A stretch of DNA of 64,000 bases from Gemmatimonadota bacterium (lineage in GTDB: Bacteria; Gemmatimonadota; Gemmatimonadetes; Gemmatimonadales; Gemmatimonadaceae). The stretch covers positions 124,001 to 188,000 of the forward strand of contig JAQBQB010000025.1 in the NCBI GenBank assembly GCA_028287235.1, given 5' to 3'. This document shows, piece by piece, positions 1-8,325 of this stretch (position 1 is the stretch's first letter; the number at the start of each line of letters is the position of its first letter). A model generated the notes under the pieces. That model had not been told where the DNA came from. It saw only the letters and a program-made list of their open reading frames with translations, and made no database searches. Both the position numbers and the translations under genes were made by a program.

Positions 1-653
1 AACGCTCTGACTTGCACGCGCGCTTCGGAAGGTTGTTCGCCGACGCGCGCGAGGAACCGCTGGAGTCCCTCGGCGGCCGCGGTTCGCGCCCCAGCATGGC
101 AGTGCGCTTCGGCAAGAGATAGTGCGGCTTCCTCGTTTAGGTCGTCTACCCGTTGGATGCACTGCGCGAGTGAGTCCGTCGTAGACCATTCCCCACGGTC
201 AACGGCATCACGAAGTCGAGGCAGGAGCTTCCACAACACGGCCGCAGAGAGAACAGAGCGTCGATCGTCGAGCCACTCGGTGAAGCTCCGAGAAAGGACC
301 GGCGCATAGCCTGGCAAAACGGCGCCGATTGTCTCGGGTCGCATCTGGTCGACCTCGTCCACGTCGATGGACACGTCTCGGACTGAAAGAGCGAGCTCCG
401 TAGACTTGTTTTCTAACGGGAGCCCAAGCGCGCGCAACTTGGCGAGCAGCCACCGTAGTCGCGCGGCACGGGTCGTGTAATCGACGTCAGGCCAGAGCAT
501 CCCAGCCAGATCGGCCCGCAGCCATCGGCGCCCGGGCTCGAGTCCAAGCAAGAGCAGTGCGGCGAATACGATGGCGGCGCTGGGTTCAATCCGCTTGTCT
601 CCGACGACGGCCACACATCGGCCCAATGTCTCGATCCGTAGAGTCGCTGGCAT
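1..653 (-). CDS. BTAD-domain transcriptional regulator, 5' part only (runs off left edge)
   Basis: The minus-strand frame is open without a stop from an ATG at 653 to the window edge and gives about 217 residues. It matches the N-terminal part of the neighbouring regulator (753-3821) almost residue for residue: first the OmpR/SARP-like DNA-binding fold (about residues 1-95, including LRWLLAKLRALG), then the bacterial transcriptional activation domain (about 100-215, including LNEEAALSLAEAHC). An ATPase/TPR part would be expected beyond the edge by analogy with the paralogue. The start is placed at the ATG that aligns with MSATL of the neighbour; an in-frame GTG lies 9 bp further upstream in both genes. 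It is a tandem duplicate, about 100 bp downstream of the neighbour's stop. Its target is unknown. Confidence 0.85.
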   Translation of the reverse strand, partial: MPATLRIETLGRCVAVVGDKRIEPSAAIVFAALLLLGLEPGRRWLRADLAGMLWPDVDYTTRAARLRWLLAKLRALGLPLENKSTELALSVRDVSIDVDEVDQMRPETIGAVLPGYAPVLSRSFTEWLDDRRSVLSAAVLWKLLPRLRDAVDRGEWSTTDSLAQCIQRVDDLNEEAALSLAEAHCHAGARTAAAEGLQRFLARVGEQPSEARVQVRA

Positions 654-682
654 CGATGTCACATTTTGGGGATTCCCTCGTT

Positions 683-702
683 GAGACGCTGCATCGCGTC
701 TC
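683..702. promoter_or_regulatory. Inverted repeat upstream of the truncated BTAD gene
   Basis: Perfect 7-bp arms, GAGACGC and GCGTCTC, flank a 6-nt spacer. The site lies about 30 bp upstream of the gene's ATG. The same structure is found at the same distance upstream of the paralogue (3853-3872), so it is a candidate operator or 5' UTR hairpin shared by the duplicates. Confidence 0.5.
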
Positions 703-752
703 GACGTTTCCTACTGGAGGACAGCTTTGGCGGGCAGCGCAGTCGTCGACGG

Positions 753-3700
753 TCAGAGCACAGCTAGGTGGTCGACGCTCGCATGCGCAGCGAGCTCGAT
801 GAGGCTATTCGGTGGAGGGTAGAGCTCGCGACGAAATGAATGGATGTAGCGCGATGCGAACCGTGCGGCGTCTTCGGGGTCGTCGCACGCCAGGCAACTC
901 GCATAGACGCTCGCCGGCCAGTCGAACCAACGGTCTGGTTCCGCGAAGCACGGCGTCATGTGGCGAACCACTTCGCGAACGAGATCTCTCTTTCCCAGCT
1001 GGCTCAAAGCCGCGGCATGGATCGCGAGCAGTCGAATTCTCCAACTCGGCGCCTCGAGGTTCATGCACTTTTCCAAAGGCATCGCCCACTTCAACGCAGC
1101 GGTTGCATCTCCCTGCAACACCGCAAGTTGAGCTTCATGGCTGGGGAAGACGAACTCGCTGACGATCCCTGACGTCATTTCAATCTCCTTGATCGCCTGC
1201 CACGATTCGTCGAGGAGTGTTCTAGTCGTCGCCAGCGGGTCGAGATCAAGCGCAATTCCAATGAGACAATCGTATGTGTACACGAGCGATGCGAGCCAAC
1301 CCATCCGGGTCGACAACCGAATGCCTTCCTCGAGTGAAGCCTTCGCTTCGGTAATTCGACCCGCAATGGCGTAAGCCTCCCCGCACGCCGTCAGCGCATG
1401 GCCACGATGAACCTCGCTGTGCCAGGCCGTCGAGGCGAGGCTCTCCGCGATGCTGACGGCTGTGGAGCGGTCTCCCAAACGAAGCTCATACATCAGTTGT
1501 GTCAACGCGCCATCCCACCGTGCTTCGTCGGTGGTGCGCGGAATATCGCGCGCCACATCCGCGACCAAACGAAGCGTCGCAGGCGAAACTAGATCGGCGC
1601 TTTTTGCACACACTTTCGCCGCATTCAGCCGGTGAGCGCTGGAGCCGCGCGGATCCAGCGCACACCGTAGCGCGTGCCTCATTTGGTTTGCCAAATCACC
1701 TCCAATGTCATAGCTGAGGTGTATGCGCATGATCTCCAGCTCGTTGTGTTCGTCATACGCGGGGTTGAGCTCGACGGCGAGCTGTTCGTGTTTGTCGATT
1801 TCTTCCCCGAGCTCACTCCAGCGTGCCGCAGTCCGAAGGAGCTCGATTCGCCGGCGCAGGAACGCCAAGCGCTCCGCGGGATCTCCTGCCTGTTGGATCA
1901 CGCCTCGATATGCGCGCGCCGCATCGATGACAAACCCGTTTTCCGCGAGATGCTCCGCCCCCTGCACCACACAACTCCTCGCCCGGTCTGGATGTCCCGC
2001 ACGATCCCAATGCCTGGCACACTCCCACAACATCGATAACGACGGACCGTCTGCGAGCTCATCGCGCAACCGCTCCGCCGCATGGCGGTGAATGATCTTT
2101 GCAACGTTCCTCGAGAGCCGAGAAAGCGCCGCTTCCGCCCATAGGACGTGTCCATACGTGCTCCCACGCGCGTCGGCGGTGAGAATCCCCGAAGCCTCCA
2201 GATCCGCGATGGCGTCGATGAAGGTTCCGCGCGGCAACTCGGCAACGCACTCGATTCGCTCCAACGTCGCATACGTGTCGAGCACCGCCGCCACCTGCAG
2301 CGTACGCAACGCGTAGCGATTCAGCGACGCGAGGCCGGTGTCGAAGATCGCGATCAGTGATCCGGGTAGCTCGTGGCAGCGGCCCGTGGCGCCCCACTGC
2401 CGTGTCAACTCCCGGAGGAATAGTGGACTGCCCCCGCCGCGAGCCATGAGCGCTTCTCGCGACGCCGGGTCCATGTGCCGATTCGCCTGGCCAGCCAGAT
2501 CGTCCAACAGCTCGTTCGTCGCGCCTTCGTCGAGCGAGCCGACGCCGATACTCGGTGCCCCGATCGCGACGGAGTCGCGCCGCGTCGTTCGGTGACCGAA
2601 GAGCCAGCAGACGTCGTGGTCTCCGCTCCACGCCAGGATTCGATCCCACAACCAACCGAGCGCGGGGTCGGCCCACTGCACGTCGTCAATCTCGACGAGC
2701 AAGGCGGATTCGGAGCTCACGGCGTCGATCAAGTCCAATAAGGCGGTAACCAACTGTGAGCGGCGGAGGCTGGGACTTACAGAGTCTCGCACATCGCGCG
2801 CGTCGCCTGTCTCAACCTGTGTGAGTCCCTGCAGGCGATCCAAGTTGATCGGATCACAGCCAGCGGCGCCCCGGAGCTCGAGGAGTTGGGGAATGAGCTC
2901 GATGATCCCCGACAACGACCGAACTGCCGACCCCCGCTGACAGCGAATCCGCACCACCTGCATTCCGGCCAACCGCGCTCGGATACTTGCCTCATCGAGC
3001 AACCGAGTCTTCCCAATCCCCGCGGGCCCCGTGAGAATCAACGCGCCACCGCGCCCCTTTCGTGCCGCGCGCAACAGCTCGTCGATCCGCTGCAACTCCT
3101 CCCGCCTGCCGACAAACCGCGGTTCCGATGGACGGCTCGAGCTCCCCACGCTGCGAATGCGCTCGAGAAACACCCGCGCCCGCACGTGCGCTTCCGACGG
3201 CCGTTCGCCGAGCCGTTCGAGGTATCGTTCGAGCCCCGTCATCGCGGCCGCTCTCGCTCCCACCCGGCAATGCGCCTCGGCCAGCGCGAGCGCGGCATCT
3301 TCGTTCAGCTCGTCGACGCGCAGCAATCCATGCGCGATCGATTCCGTCGCGGTCCAATCGCCGCGATCGAGTGCGCGACGCAGGCGCGGAATCAGCTTGC
3401 GGACGATGGCGGCCGACAGCACCGAGCGCTGGTCGTCGAGCCAGGCGGCGAAACGCGGCGAAAAGTCCGGCGTATAGCCCGGCAGCACGGCGCCAATCGC
3501 GTCGGGACGTATCTCGTCGACGTCCTCGACGTCGACGCTCACGTCGCGCGTCCGGAGGAATAGCTCCGCCGAGCCGTTCTCGAGCGGAATGCCCAATGCG
3601 CGCAACTTGGCGAGCAGCCATCGGAGTCGCGCTGCGCGCGTCGGATAGTCGGCGTCAGGCCAGAGTAGCTCCGCCATGTCGGCGCGCGACCACCGGCGGC

Positions 3701-3821
3701 CTGGCTCGAGTCCTAATAGAAGCAGCGCCGCGAATACTACGGCGGCATGTGGCTCGACTCGCTTGTCGCCAACCGCGGCGACACATCGTCCCAGCGTCTC
3801 GATTCGCAGCGTCGCTGACAT
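753..3821 (-). CDS. BTAD-AAA ATPase-TPR transcriptional regulator
   Basis: About 1022 residues with the layout of large SARP-type ATPase regulators. An N-terminal winged-helix DNA-binding segment (about 1-95) is followed by a BTAD helical domain (about 97-215), an AAA/NACHT-like ATPase with Walker A GPAGIGKT (about 265-272) and Walker B LLVEIDDV (about 373-380), and a long helical TPR-like C-terminal half. It is expected to be a cytoplasmic DNA-binding regulator switched by a ligand and ATP. The ATG at 3821 is chosen because it aligns with the paralogue; a GTG at 3830 is the alternative. It is divergent from a small ORF at 4010-4138 that carries SARP-box-like direct repeats in front, so that ORF is a plausible target. 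The inducing signal is unknown. Confidence 0.9.
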   Translation of the reverse strand: MSATLRIETLGRCVAAVGDKRVEPHAAVVFAALLLLGLEPGRRWSRADMAELLWPDADYPTRAARLRWLLAKLRALGIPLENGSAELFLRTRDVSVDVEDVDEIRPDAIGAVLPGYTPDFSPRFAAWLDDQRSVLSAAIVRKLIPRLRRALDRGDWTATESIAHGLLRVDELNEDAALALAEAHCRVGARAAAMTGLERYLERLGERPSEAHVRARVFLERIRSVGSSSRPSEPRFVGRREELQRIDELLRAARKGRGGALILTGPAGIGKTRLLDEASIRARLAGMQVVRIRCQRGSAVRSLSGIIELIPQLLELRGAAGCDPINLDRLQGLTQVETGDARDVRDSVSPSLRRSQLVTALLDLIDAVSSESALLVEIDDVQWADPALGWLWDRILAWSGDHDVCWLFGHRTTRRDSVAIGAPSIGVGSLDEGATNELLDDLAGQANRHMDPASREALMARGGGSPLFLRELTRQWGATGRCHELPGSLIAIFDTGLASLNRYALRTLQVAAVLDTYATLERIECVAELPRGTFIDAIADLEASGILTADARGSTYGHVLWAEAALSRLSRNVAKIIHRHAAERLRDELADGPSLSMLWECARHWDRAGHPDRARSCVVQGAEHLAENGFVIDAARAYRGVIQQAGDPAERLAFLRRRIELLRTAARWSELGEEIDKHEQLAVELNPAYDEHNELEIMRIHLSYDIGGDLANQMRHALRCALDPRGSSAHRLNAAKVCAKSADLVSPATLRLVADVARDIPRTTDEARWDGALTQLMYELRLGDRSTAVSIAESLASTAWHSEVHRGHALTACGEAYAIAGRITEAKASLEEGIRLSTRMGWLASLVYTYDCLIGIALDLDPLATTRTLLDESWQAIKEIEMTSGIVSEFVFPSHEAQLAVLQGDATAALKWAMPLEKCMNLEAPSWRIRLLAIHAAALSQLGKRDLVREVVRHMTPCFAEPDRWFDWPASVYASCLACDDPEDAARFASRYIHSFRRELYPPPNSLIELAAHASVDHLAVL

Positions 3822-3852
3822 CGATATCACACGACTGGAATACTACTCCGTT

Positions 3853-3872
3853 GAAACACCGCGTCGTGTCTC
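3853..3872. promoter_or_regulatory. Inverted repeat upstream of the full-length BTAD gene
   Basis: Arms GAAACAC and GTGTCTC with a 6-nt spacer, 32 bp upstream of the ATG at 3821. Compared with the copy at 683-702, one pair has changed on both sides (G-C to A-T), which keeps the pairing, and one position is mismatched. This suggests the structure itself is conserved after duplication. Confidence 0.5.
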
Positions 3873-3916
3873 CACCCTACCAATACGGAACCGCAATCGG
3901 TCCCACAAGAGAACCC

Positions 3917-3956
3917 GCTCACGCGCCGGACCGTCTCCGCTCACGTCCTGCTCACG
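3917..3956 (+). promoter_or_regulatory. Candidate SARP/BTAD box: three GCTCACG direct repeats with 11-bp phasing
   Basis: GCTCACG occurs at 3917, 3939 and 3950, so the spacings are 22 and 11 bp, which puts all three on one face of the helix. SARP-family activators with the same BTAD architecture are known to bind heptameric direct repeats at 11- or 22-bp intervals just upstream of the -10 box. A weak -10-like CACATT follows 8 bp after the last repeat. The site lies between the divergent BTAD gene and the small ORF at 4010. Function is inferred. Confidence 0.45.
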
Positions 3957-4009
3957 ACGACTCTCACATTGCCAGCGTCGAACATCCTACCCCTCACTTT
4001 GGAGCGGCC

Positions 4010-4138
4010 ATGACCAACATCTCCCTTCTGCTCGGACGAGCCCTCGCGTCCCTTGCCGCCACGGTCTGGTTGACCGGGATTCAGCTGTGGACCGTCGATG
4101 GCCTGGCGGCGAGGCGGCTTTCACCGTTCGGCCGGTGA
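4010..4138 (+). CDS. Small hydrophobic peptide (42 aa), divergent from BTAD regulator
   Basis: A 42-residue ORF starts at an ATG with GGAG at a good distance (ttggagcggccatg). The product has a hydrophobic stretch (about residues 5-28, ALASLAATVWLTG) and a basic end (RRLSPFGR), so it could be a membrane or secreted peptide. Three phased direct repeats precede it and a GC-rich hairpin with a short T-run follows five bases after the stop, which together look like a complete small transcription unit. No family is recognised. It may be the target of the divergent BTAD regulator, but this is context only. Confidence 0.5.
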   Translation: MTNISLLLGRALASLAATVWLTGIQLWTVDGLAARRLSPFGR

Positions 4139-4143
4139 TCCAG

Positions 4144-4176
4144 GAGCGGGGCGGCGTGTCGCCGTCCCGCTCTTTC
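4144..4176 (+). terminator. Rho-independent terminator after the 42-aa ORF
   Basis: Stem GAGCGGGGCGGCG paired with CGCCGTCCCGCTC (one G-T pair), loop TGT, followed by TTT. It begins five bases after the stop of the small ORF. Confidence 0.6.
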
Positions 4177-4276
4177 GCCGCTCCAGCCGATCTCGGCCGC
4201 ACCTGCCGCGCCTTGCCCCCTTGACGCACCCTCGTCCACGCCGCAGCCTAGGAAAGAGCAGGGTTCGAGAATCGCA

Positions 4277-4525
4277 ATGCCGAGAGTATCCGCGAGCAGC
4301 ACGACACACCGCCCGTCCGGCGGCGCGCGCGTATTCGCCGATGATCAGGGTAGGCTCTGGAGCGCCGCGCATACAGGCGAAGCCATCGTCTTCGCCTGCA
4401 TCAGCGACGGCCGCCAGTCCGGGCGCGCCATTGCCGTGGACCTCGTGAGCTTGGACGACTCGGTCGGCGACGAAATCCTGCGCGCGTGGCTCTCCGCAGC
4501 CCCGCGTATCGGTACACTGCCATAG
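4277..4525 (+). CDS. Hypothetical small protein (82 aa)
   Basis: This 82-residue protein has balanced composition and alternating short strands (ARVFADDQGRLWSA, AIVFACISDG, AIAVDLVSLDD), ending with a helix-like DEILRAWLSAAPRIG. It reads like a genuine compact soluble domain rather than a shadow frame, because no longer gene overlaps it. It sits just upstream of the EF-G-like gene in the same direction with a 33-bp gap, so the two could be co-transcribed. No function is recognised. Confidence 0.65.
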   Translation: MPRVSASSTTHRPSGGARVFADDQGRLWSAAHTGEAIVFACISDGRQSGRAIAVDLVSLDDSVGDEILRAWLSAAPRIGTLP

Positions 4526-4558
4526 TGCTTCCGTACCCTGAGCGCAGGAGTCGATGCT

Positions 4559-6664
4559 ATGAGGGAGTACAAAGGATCTGAGATCCGAAACATCGCGGTG
4601 GTCGGACATGGGGCGAGCGGCAAGACCAGTTTGGTCGATGCGCTCGCCTTTGTCTCAGGGAGCTCCAAGCGCCACGGCTCCGTGAAGGACGGAACCGCGC
4701 TCACCGACGGCGCCCCCGAAGAGATCGAGCGCGGCTACTCGATCAACCTCGGCTGCGCGTTCGCCGAGTGGCAGGATACGAAGATCAATCTCATCGACAC
4801 GCCGGGGTATCTCGATTTTCAGGGCGACGCGATCGCCGGACTCGCGGCCGCCGACGGCGCGCTGTGCGTCGTGCCAGCGACGTCGGGTGTCGAAGTCGGC
4901 ACGGAGCGCATGTTCCGCGAAGCGGTGCGCCGGCGCGACCCGGTGCTCTTCGTCGTCTCCATGATGGACAAGGAGCACGCCGACTTCGATCGGATCTACC
5001 AACAGATCAAGACGCGCCTCACGAGCAAGGTCATTCCCGTCGAGGTGCCGGTCGGACAGGGCGCCGACTTTCACGGGGTCGTCAACCTCTTCACCAAGCG
5101 CGCGCACCAGTTCAAGCGCGGGGTCAAGACGGGCGAGTATGAGGAAACTGACATTCCCGCCGAGTCGAAGGAACTGTTCGACCGCTATTACAATGAGTTG
5201 ATCGAGTCGATCTCCGCGACCGACGACACGCTGCTCGAGCACTACCTCGAGGGCGGCGAGATCTCGCGCGAGGAGGCGGTCGCCGGAATGAAAGAGGCGA
5301 TGAAGCGGCAGGAGCTCTTTCCGCTCTTCTGCGTGTCCGGGGAGTTGAACTACGGCACCCAGGCGCTGCTCTCCACTATGGTCGAGGTGATGCCGAACGC
5401 CTTCGAGATGGAGGAGCTGCACGCCTTCAAGGGCGCCGAGGGCGACGCGACGGTCGAGATCCACGCGGCGGACGACGGGCCGTGTGCCGCGCACGTCTTC
5501 AAGACGACGTCCGAGCCGCACGTGGGCGACGTCACGTTCTTTCGTCTCTTCTCGGGCACGATCAACAGCGGCGACGAGCTGTACAACGCCACGCGCAGCG
5601 GCGCCGAAAAGCTCAACCACCTGTCGATCTCGCAGGGCAAGGAGCGCATCGAGATTCCGCGGCTGCACGCGGGCGACATCGGCTGTGTCGCCAAGCTGCG
5701 CAATACGCACACGAACGACACGCTGTCCACGCGCCAGCATCCGGTGCGCATGCCGCCGATCGAGTTTCCCGAGGGACAGATCCAGATGGCCGTCCACGCG
5801 ACGAATCGCGCCGACGAGGAAAAGCTCCAGTTGGGGCTGCATCGCCTCCACGACGAGGATCCCACCTTCGAGGTGCACTACAACACCGAGACACACGAGA
5901 CGATCGTCTCCGGCCTCGGCGAGCGGCATCTCGAGGTGAACGCGTCGAAGCTCAAACGAAAGTTCGGTGTGGTGGCCGAGTTGACGAAGCCGAAAATCGC
6001 CTACCGGGAAACGCTCAAGGCGAAGGCCGAGGGACAAGGACGGCACAAGAAACAGTCGGGTGGGCGCGGTCAGTTCGGCGACTGCTGGGTGCGATTCGCG
6101 CCCGAGCCGCGGGGCTCAGGCTACACCTTCAAAGATGAAATCGTGGGCGGGTCGATCCCGCGGCAGTTCATTCCCGCGGTGGATCGCGGCATTCAGGAGG
6201 CGGCGGTGCGCGGCGTGCTGGCGGGCTTTCCGCTCGTCGACTTCCGTGTCGAGCTGTTCGACGGCTCGTATCACACGGTCGATTCCAACGAGATGTCGTT
6301 CAAGATGGCGGGCATTCTCGCGTTCAAGGCGGTGGCCGCGAAGTGCAAGCCGGTGCTGCTCGAGCCGCTCGACGAGCTCGAGATCTTCACGCCCGACGAC
6401 TACATGGGCGACGTGCTCGGCGACCTCTCGTCGCGGCGCGGCCACATTCTCGGCACGGAGCCGGCCGACAACAGCACGGTGATTCGCGCCATCGTACCGC
6501 AGGCGGAGCTGCATAGCTATGCGGCGTCGGTGCAGTCGATGACGCACGGCCGAGCGTCGTTCAAGCGGCGGTTCAAAGGCTATGAGGAGGCTCCGCACGA
6601 CGTGGCCCAGCAGGTGATCGAGGAGCACGCGAAGGAGCGCGAGGAAGAGCTGGTCGCGCACTGA
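4559..6664 (+). CDS. Elongation factor G-like translational GTPase
   Basis: 701 residues, with the full EF-G domain order: GTPase domain, domain II, and domains III to V. The P-loop reads GHGASGKT (about 16-23), not the AHIDAGKT form of the main EF-G. The switch region is ERGYSINL, G3 is DTPGYLDF (about 80-87), and the G4 position reads MMDK where NKMD is normal. These differences place it in the EF-G-like (EF-G2) group, whose role is less clear than that of canonical FusA; some members act in ribosome recycling or have no proven translocation role. The ATG at 4559 gives the family-typical N-terminus. A small lipoprotein gene follows after 46 bp. Confidence 0.92.
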   Translation: MREYKGSEIRNIAVVGHGASGKTSLVDALAFVSGSSKRHGSVKDGTALTDGAPEEIERGYSINLGCAFAEWQDTKINLIDTPGYLDFQGDAIAGLAAADGALCVVPATSGVEVGTERMFREAVRRRDPVLFVVSMMDKEHADFDRIYQQIKTRLTSKVIPVEVPVGQGADFHGVVNLFTKRAHQFKRGVKTGEYEETDIPAESKELFDRYYNELIESISATDDTLLEHYLEGGEISREEAVAGMKEAMKRQELFPLFCVSGELNYGTQALLSTMVEVMPNAFEMEELHAFKGAEGDATVEIHAADDGPCAAHVFKTTSEPHVGDVTFFRLFSGTINSGDELYNATRSGAEKLNHLSISQGKERIEIPRLHAGDIGCVAKLRNTHTNDTLSTRQHPVRMPPIEFPEGQIQMAVHATNRADEEKLQLGLHRLHDEDPTFEVHYNTETHETIVSGLGERHLEVNASKLKRKFGVVAELTKPKIAYRETLKAKAEGQGRHKKQSGGRGQFGDCWVRFAPEPRGSGYTFKDEIVGGSIPRQFIPAVDRGIQEAAVRGVLAGFPLVDFRVELFDGSYHTVDSNEMSFKMAGILAFKAVAAKCKPVLLEPLDELEIFTPDDYMGDVLGDLSSRRGHILGTEPADNSTVIRAIVPQAELHSYAASVQSMTHGRASFKRRFKGYEEAPHDVAQQVIEEHAKEREEELVAH

Positions 6665-6710
6665 GCCGGACGTGCGAGCACACCCACACCGACGATCTGG
6701 AGAGACCATC

Positions 6711-7130
6711 ATGCGTTCTCGTTCTGTAGGTTCCGTAGTCGCGGCGTTGTTGACGGCGGCAGGCTGCGCTGCCTCCGGGCCGTCCGGCACCGCGGCCGGA
6801 TCCGCCGGCGGCGCGTCGTCGGCAAGTGTCGCGCATGGCGGTCCCGTGATCACGCAGGACGAGCTCGCCGGCACGTCGGCGCAAACGGCGATGGACGCCA
6901 TCAAGCGCTTGCGTCCGAATTTTCTCACGGGCCGCGGAGCGCCGAGCGCGAATTCGCCCGACGTGGGGATCGTCATTTACGCCAACGGAATGCGCCTCGG
7001 CGGACCATCGGCGCTGAACGACGTCCTGGTGCAGGACATCAAGCAGATCCAGTATCTGAATGCGTCGGAAGCGACTCAGCGCTTCGGCACCGGGCATCCG
7101 AACGGCGCGATCCTCATCACGAGGAAGTGA
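6711..7130 (+). CDS. Small lipoprotein with TonB-plug-like C-terminus
   Basis: 139 residues. It starts at the ATG at 6711 with GGAGAG in front. The signal peptide ends in a lipobox (LLTAAGC, about residues 12-18), followed by a Gly/Ser/Ala-rich linker. The C-terminal 60 residues (about IVIYANGMRLGG to GAILITRK) look like the core of a TonB-dependent receptor plug: a short strand, an IKQIQYL segment, and the closing RFGTGHPNGAILI strand. No barrel follows, so it is an isolated plug-like domain anchored to a membrane. The function is unknown; the plug relation is by pattern only. Confidence 0.75.
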   Translation: MRSRSVGSVVAALLTAAGCAASGPSGTAAGSAGGASSASVAHGGPVITQDELAGTSAQTAMDAIKRLRPNFLTGRGAPSANSPDVGIVIYANGMRLGGPSALNDVLVQDIKQIQYLNASEATQRFGTGHPNGAILITRK

Positions 7131-7144
7131 AACGCGCCGTTCGG
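7098..7144. terminator. Hairpin at convergent gene ends (lipoprotein / kamA)
   Basis: Perfect 12-bp arms, CCGAACGGCGCG and CGCGCCGTTCGG, flank a 23-nt loop that contains the lipoprotein stop codon. There is no clear T-run on either side, so termination is only probable. It sits between two convergent genes. Confidence 0.4.
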
Positions 7145-7152
7145 GCGGACGA

Positions 7153-8325
7153 TCAGGTGCCCGTCTTTCGTTTCCTGGCTACGGCCTTCTTTCGCGGCGC
7201 CGCCTTCTTCCCGGTCTGAATGGGCACCACGTCCGACTCGGCGGCAACGGCGTCGCCGCGCTGCGGCACCGCGACCTGACGCGGCTGCTTGTAGACGAAG
7301 CGCTGCCCTTCGTAGTTCCGGAAGATCACTTCGTCTTCGTTGATCTCCTCGACGTACTCCGGGAGCAGGGGCACCTTGCCGCCGCCTCCCGGCGCGTCGA
7401 TCACGAAGTGCGGAACGGCGAGGCCTGACGTCCAGCCGCGCAGCGCCTTGATGATCTCCAGTCCCTTCTCGACCGTGGTGCGGAAGTGCTCACCGCCGGC
7501 GACCTGGTCGGCCATGTAGAGGTAGTACGGCCGCACGCGCGCCTTGAGGAGCTTCTGCATCAGCTCCTTCATGATGAGCGGATCGTCGTTCACGCCGCGC
7601 AGCAGCACCGTCTGGCAGCCGAGGGGAATGCCGGCACTCGCCAACCGCCCGAGCGCGGCGACCGTTTCCTCGGTCAGCTCCGCCGGATGGTTGAAGTGTG
7701 TGTTCATATAGATGGGATGGTACTTTTGCACCATCTCGCAGAACTCGGGCGTGATGCGCGACGGCAGATGCGAGGTGATGCGGCTGCCGAGGCGGATGAT
7801 CTCGACGTGCGGAATCTCCCGGAGCTTTTGGAAGATGTATTCCAGCCGCCGGTCGGAGAGCATCATCGGATCGCCGCCCGAGAGGATGACGTCGCGGATC
7901 TCGGTGTGGTTCCGGATGTAGTCGAACGCCGAGTCGTACTGGTTGAGCGGAATCTTCTCGGGATCGCCGACTTTGCGGCGCCGGGTGCAGAAGCGGCAGT
8001 ACGTCGCGCAGATGGGGCTCACGAGGAACAGCACGCGGTCGGGATAGCGGTGCGTGATGTTGGGCACCGGCGAGTCGCCGTCCTCGTCGAGCGAGTCGAT
8101 GACGCCGTCGACGACGTCGAGCTCGGCCACGGTCGGCACGTACTGCTGCCACATGGCGTCGCCGACTTCCTTGATGGTCGCCAGCACGTTCGGCGTGATG
8201 CGCATCTGGAAGTTGTCGAAGGCGGGCTTCAGGCCTTCGACGTCGATGACCTCTTCGCCGTAGCGCGCTTCGAGCTTGTCGAGGGTGTCGACGCTTGCGT
8301 GCAAGGACTTCTGCCAGTCACTCAT
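7153..8325 (-). CDS. kamA: Lysine 2,3-aminomutase, radical SAM/PLP enzyme
   Basis: 390 residues. The radical SAM cluster motif is CATYCRFC (Cys 106, 110, 113). The PLP lysine lies in PGGGGK (about Lys317). The two aspartates that hold the substrate's side-chain amino group in lysine 2,3-aminomutase are both present (about Asp273 in MADQ and Asp310 in VIDAPGG), which argues for L-lysine rather than glutamate as substrate. The product would be L-beta-lysine. The C-terminus carries an unusual Lys/Arg-rich tail of about 20 residues. It is the last gene of a four-gene operon: its start overlaps the GNAT stop by 8 bp. No epmA or efp is near, so an EF-P modification role is not supported. Confidence 0.93.
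   Translation of the reverse strand: MSDWQKSLHASVDTLDKLEARYGEEVIDVEGLKPAFDNFQMRITPNVLATIKEVGDAMWQQYVPTVAELDVVDGVIDSLDEDGDSPVPNITHRYPDRVLFLVSPICATYCRFCTRRRKVGDPEKIPLNQYDSAFDYIRNHTEIRDVILSGGDPMMLSDRRLEYIFQKLREIPHVEIIRLGSRITSHLPSRITPEFCEMVQKYHPIYMNTHFNHPAELTEETVAALGRLASAGIPLGCQTVLLRGVNDDPLIMKELMQKLLKARVRPYYLYMADQVAGGEHFRTTVEKGLEIIKALRGWTSGLAVPHFVIDAPGGGGKVPLLPEYVEEINEDEVIFRNYEGQRFVYKQPRQVAVPQRGDAVAAESDVVPIQTGKKAAPRKKAVARKRKTGT

Noticed and set aside
4655-6046. 463-codon minus-strand frame inside the EF-G-like gene
   Set aside because: Antisense shadow; the EF-G-like frame has complete GTPase motifs.
7153-8325. KamA as the EF-P lysine-modification enzyme EpmB
   Set aside because: The operon lacks epmA and efp and instead has ligases and an acetyltransferase; both lysine-specific aspartates are consistent with free L-lysine as the substrate.
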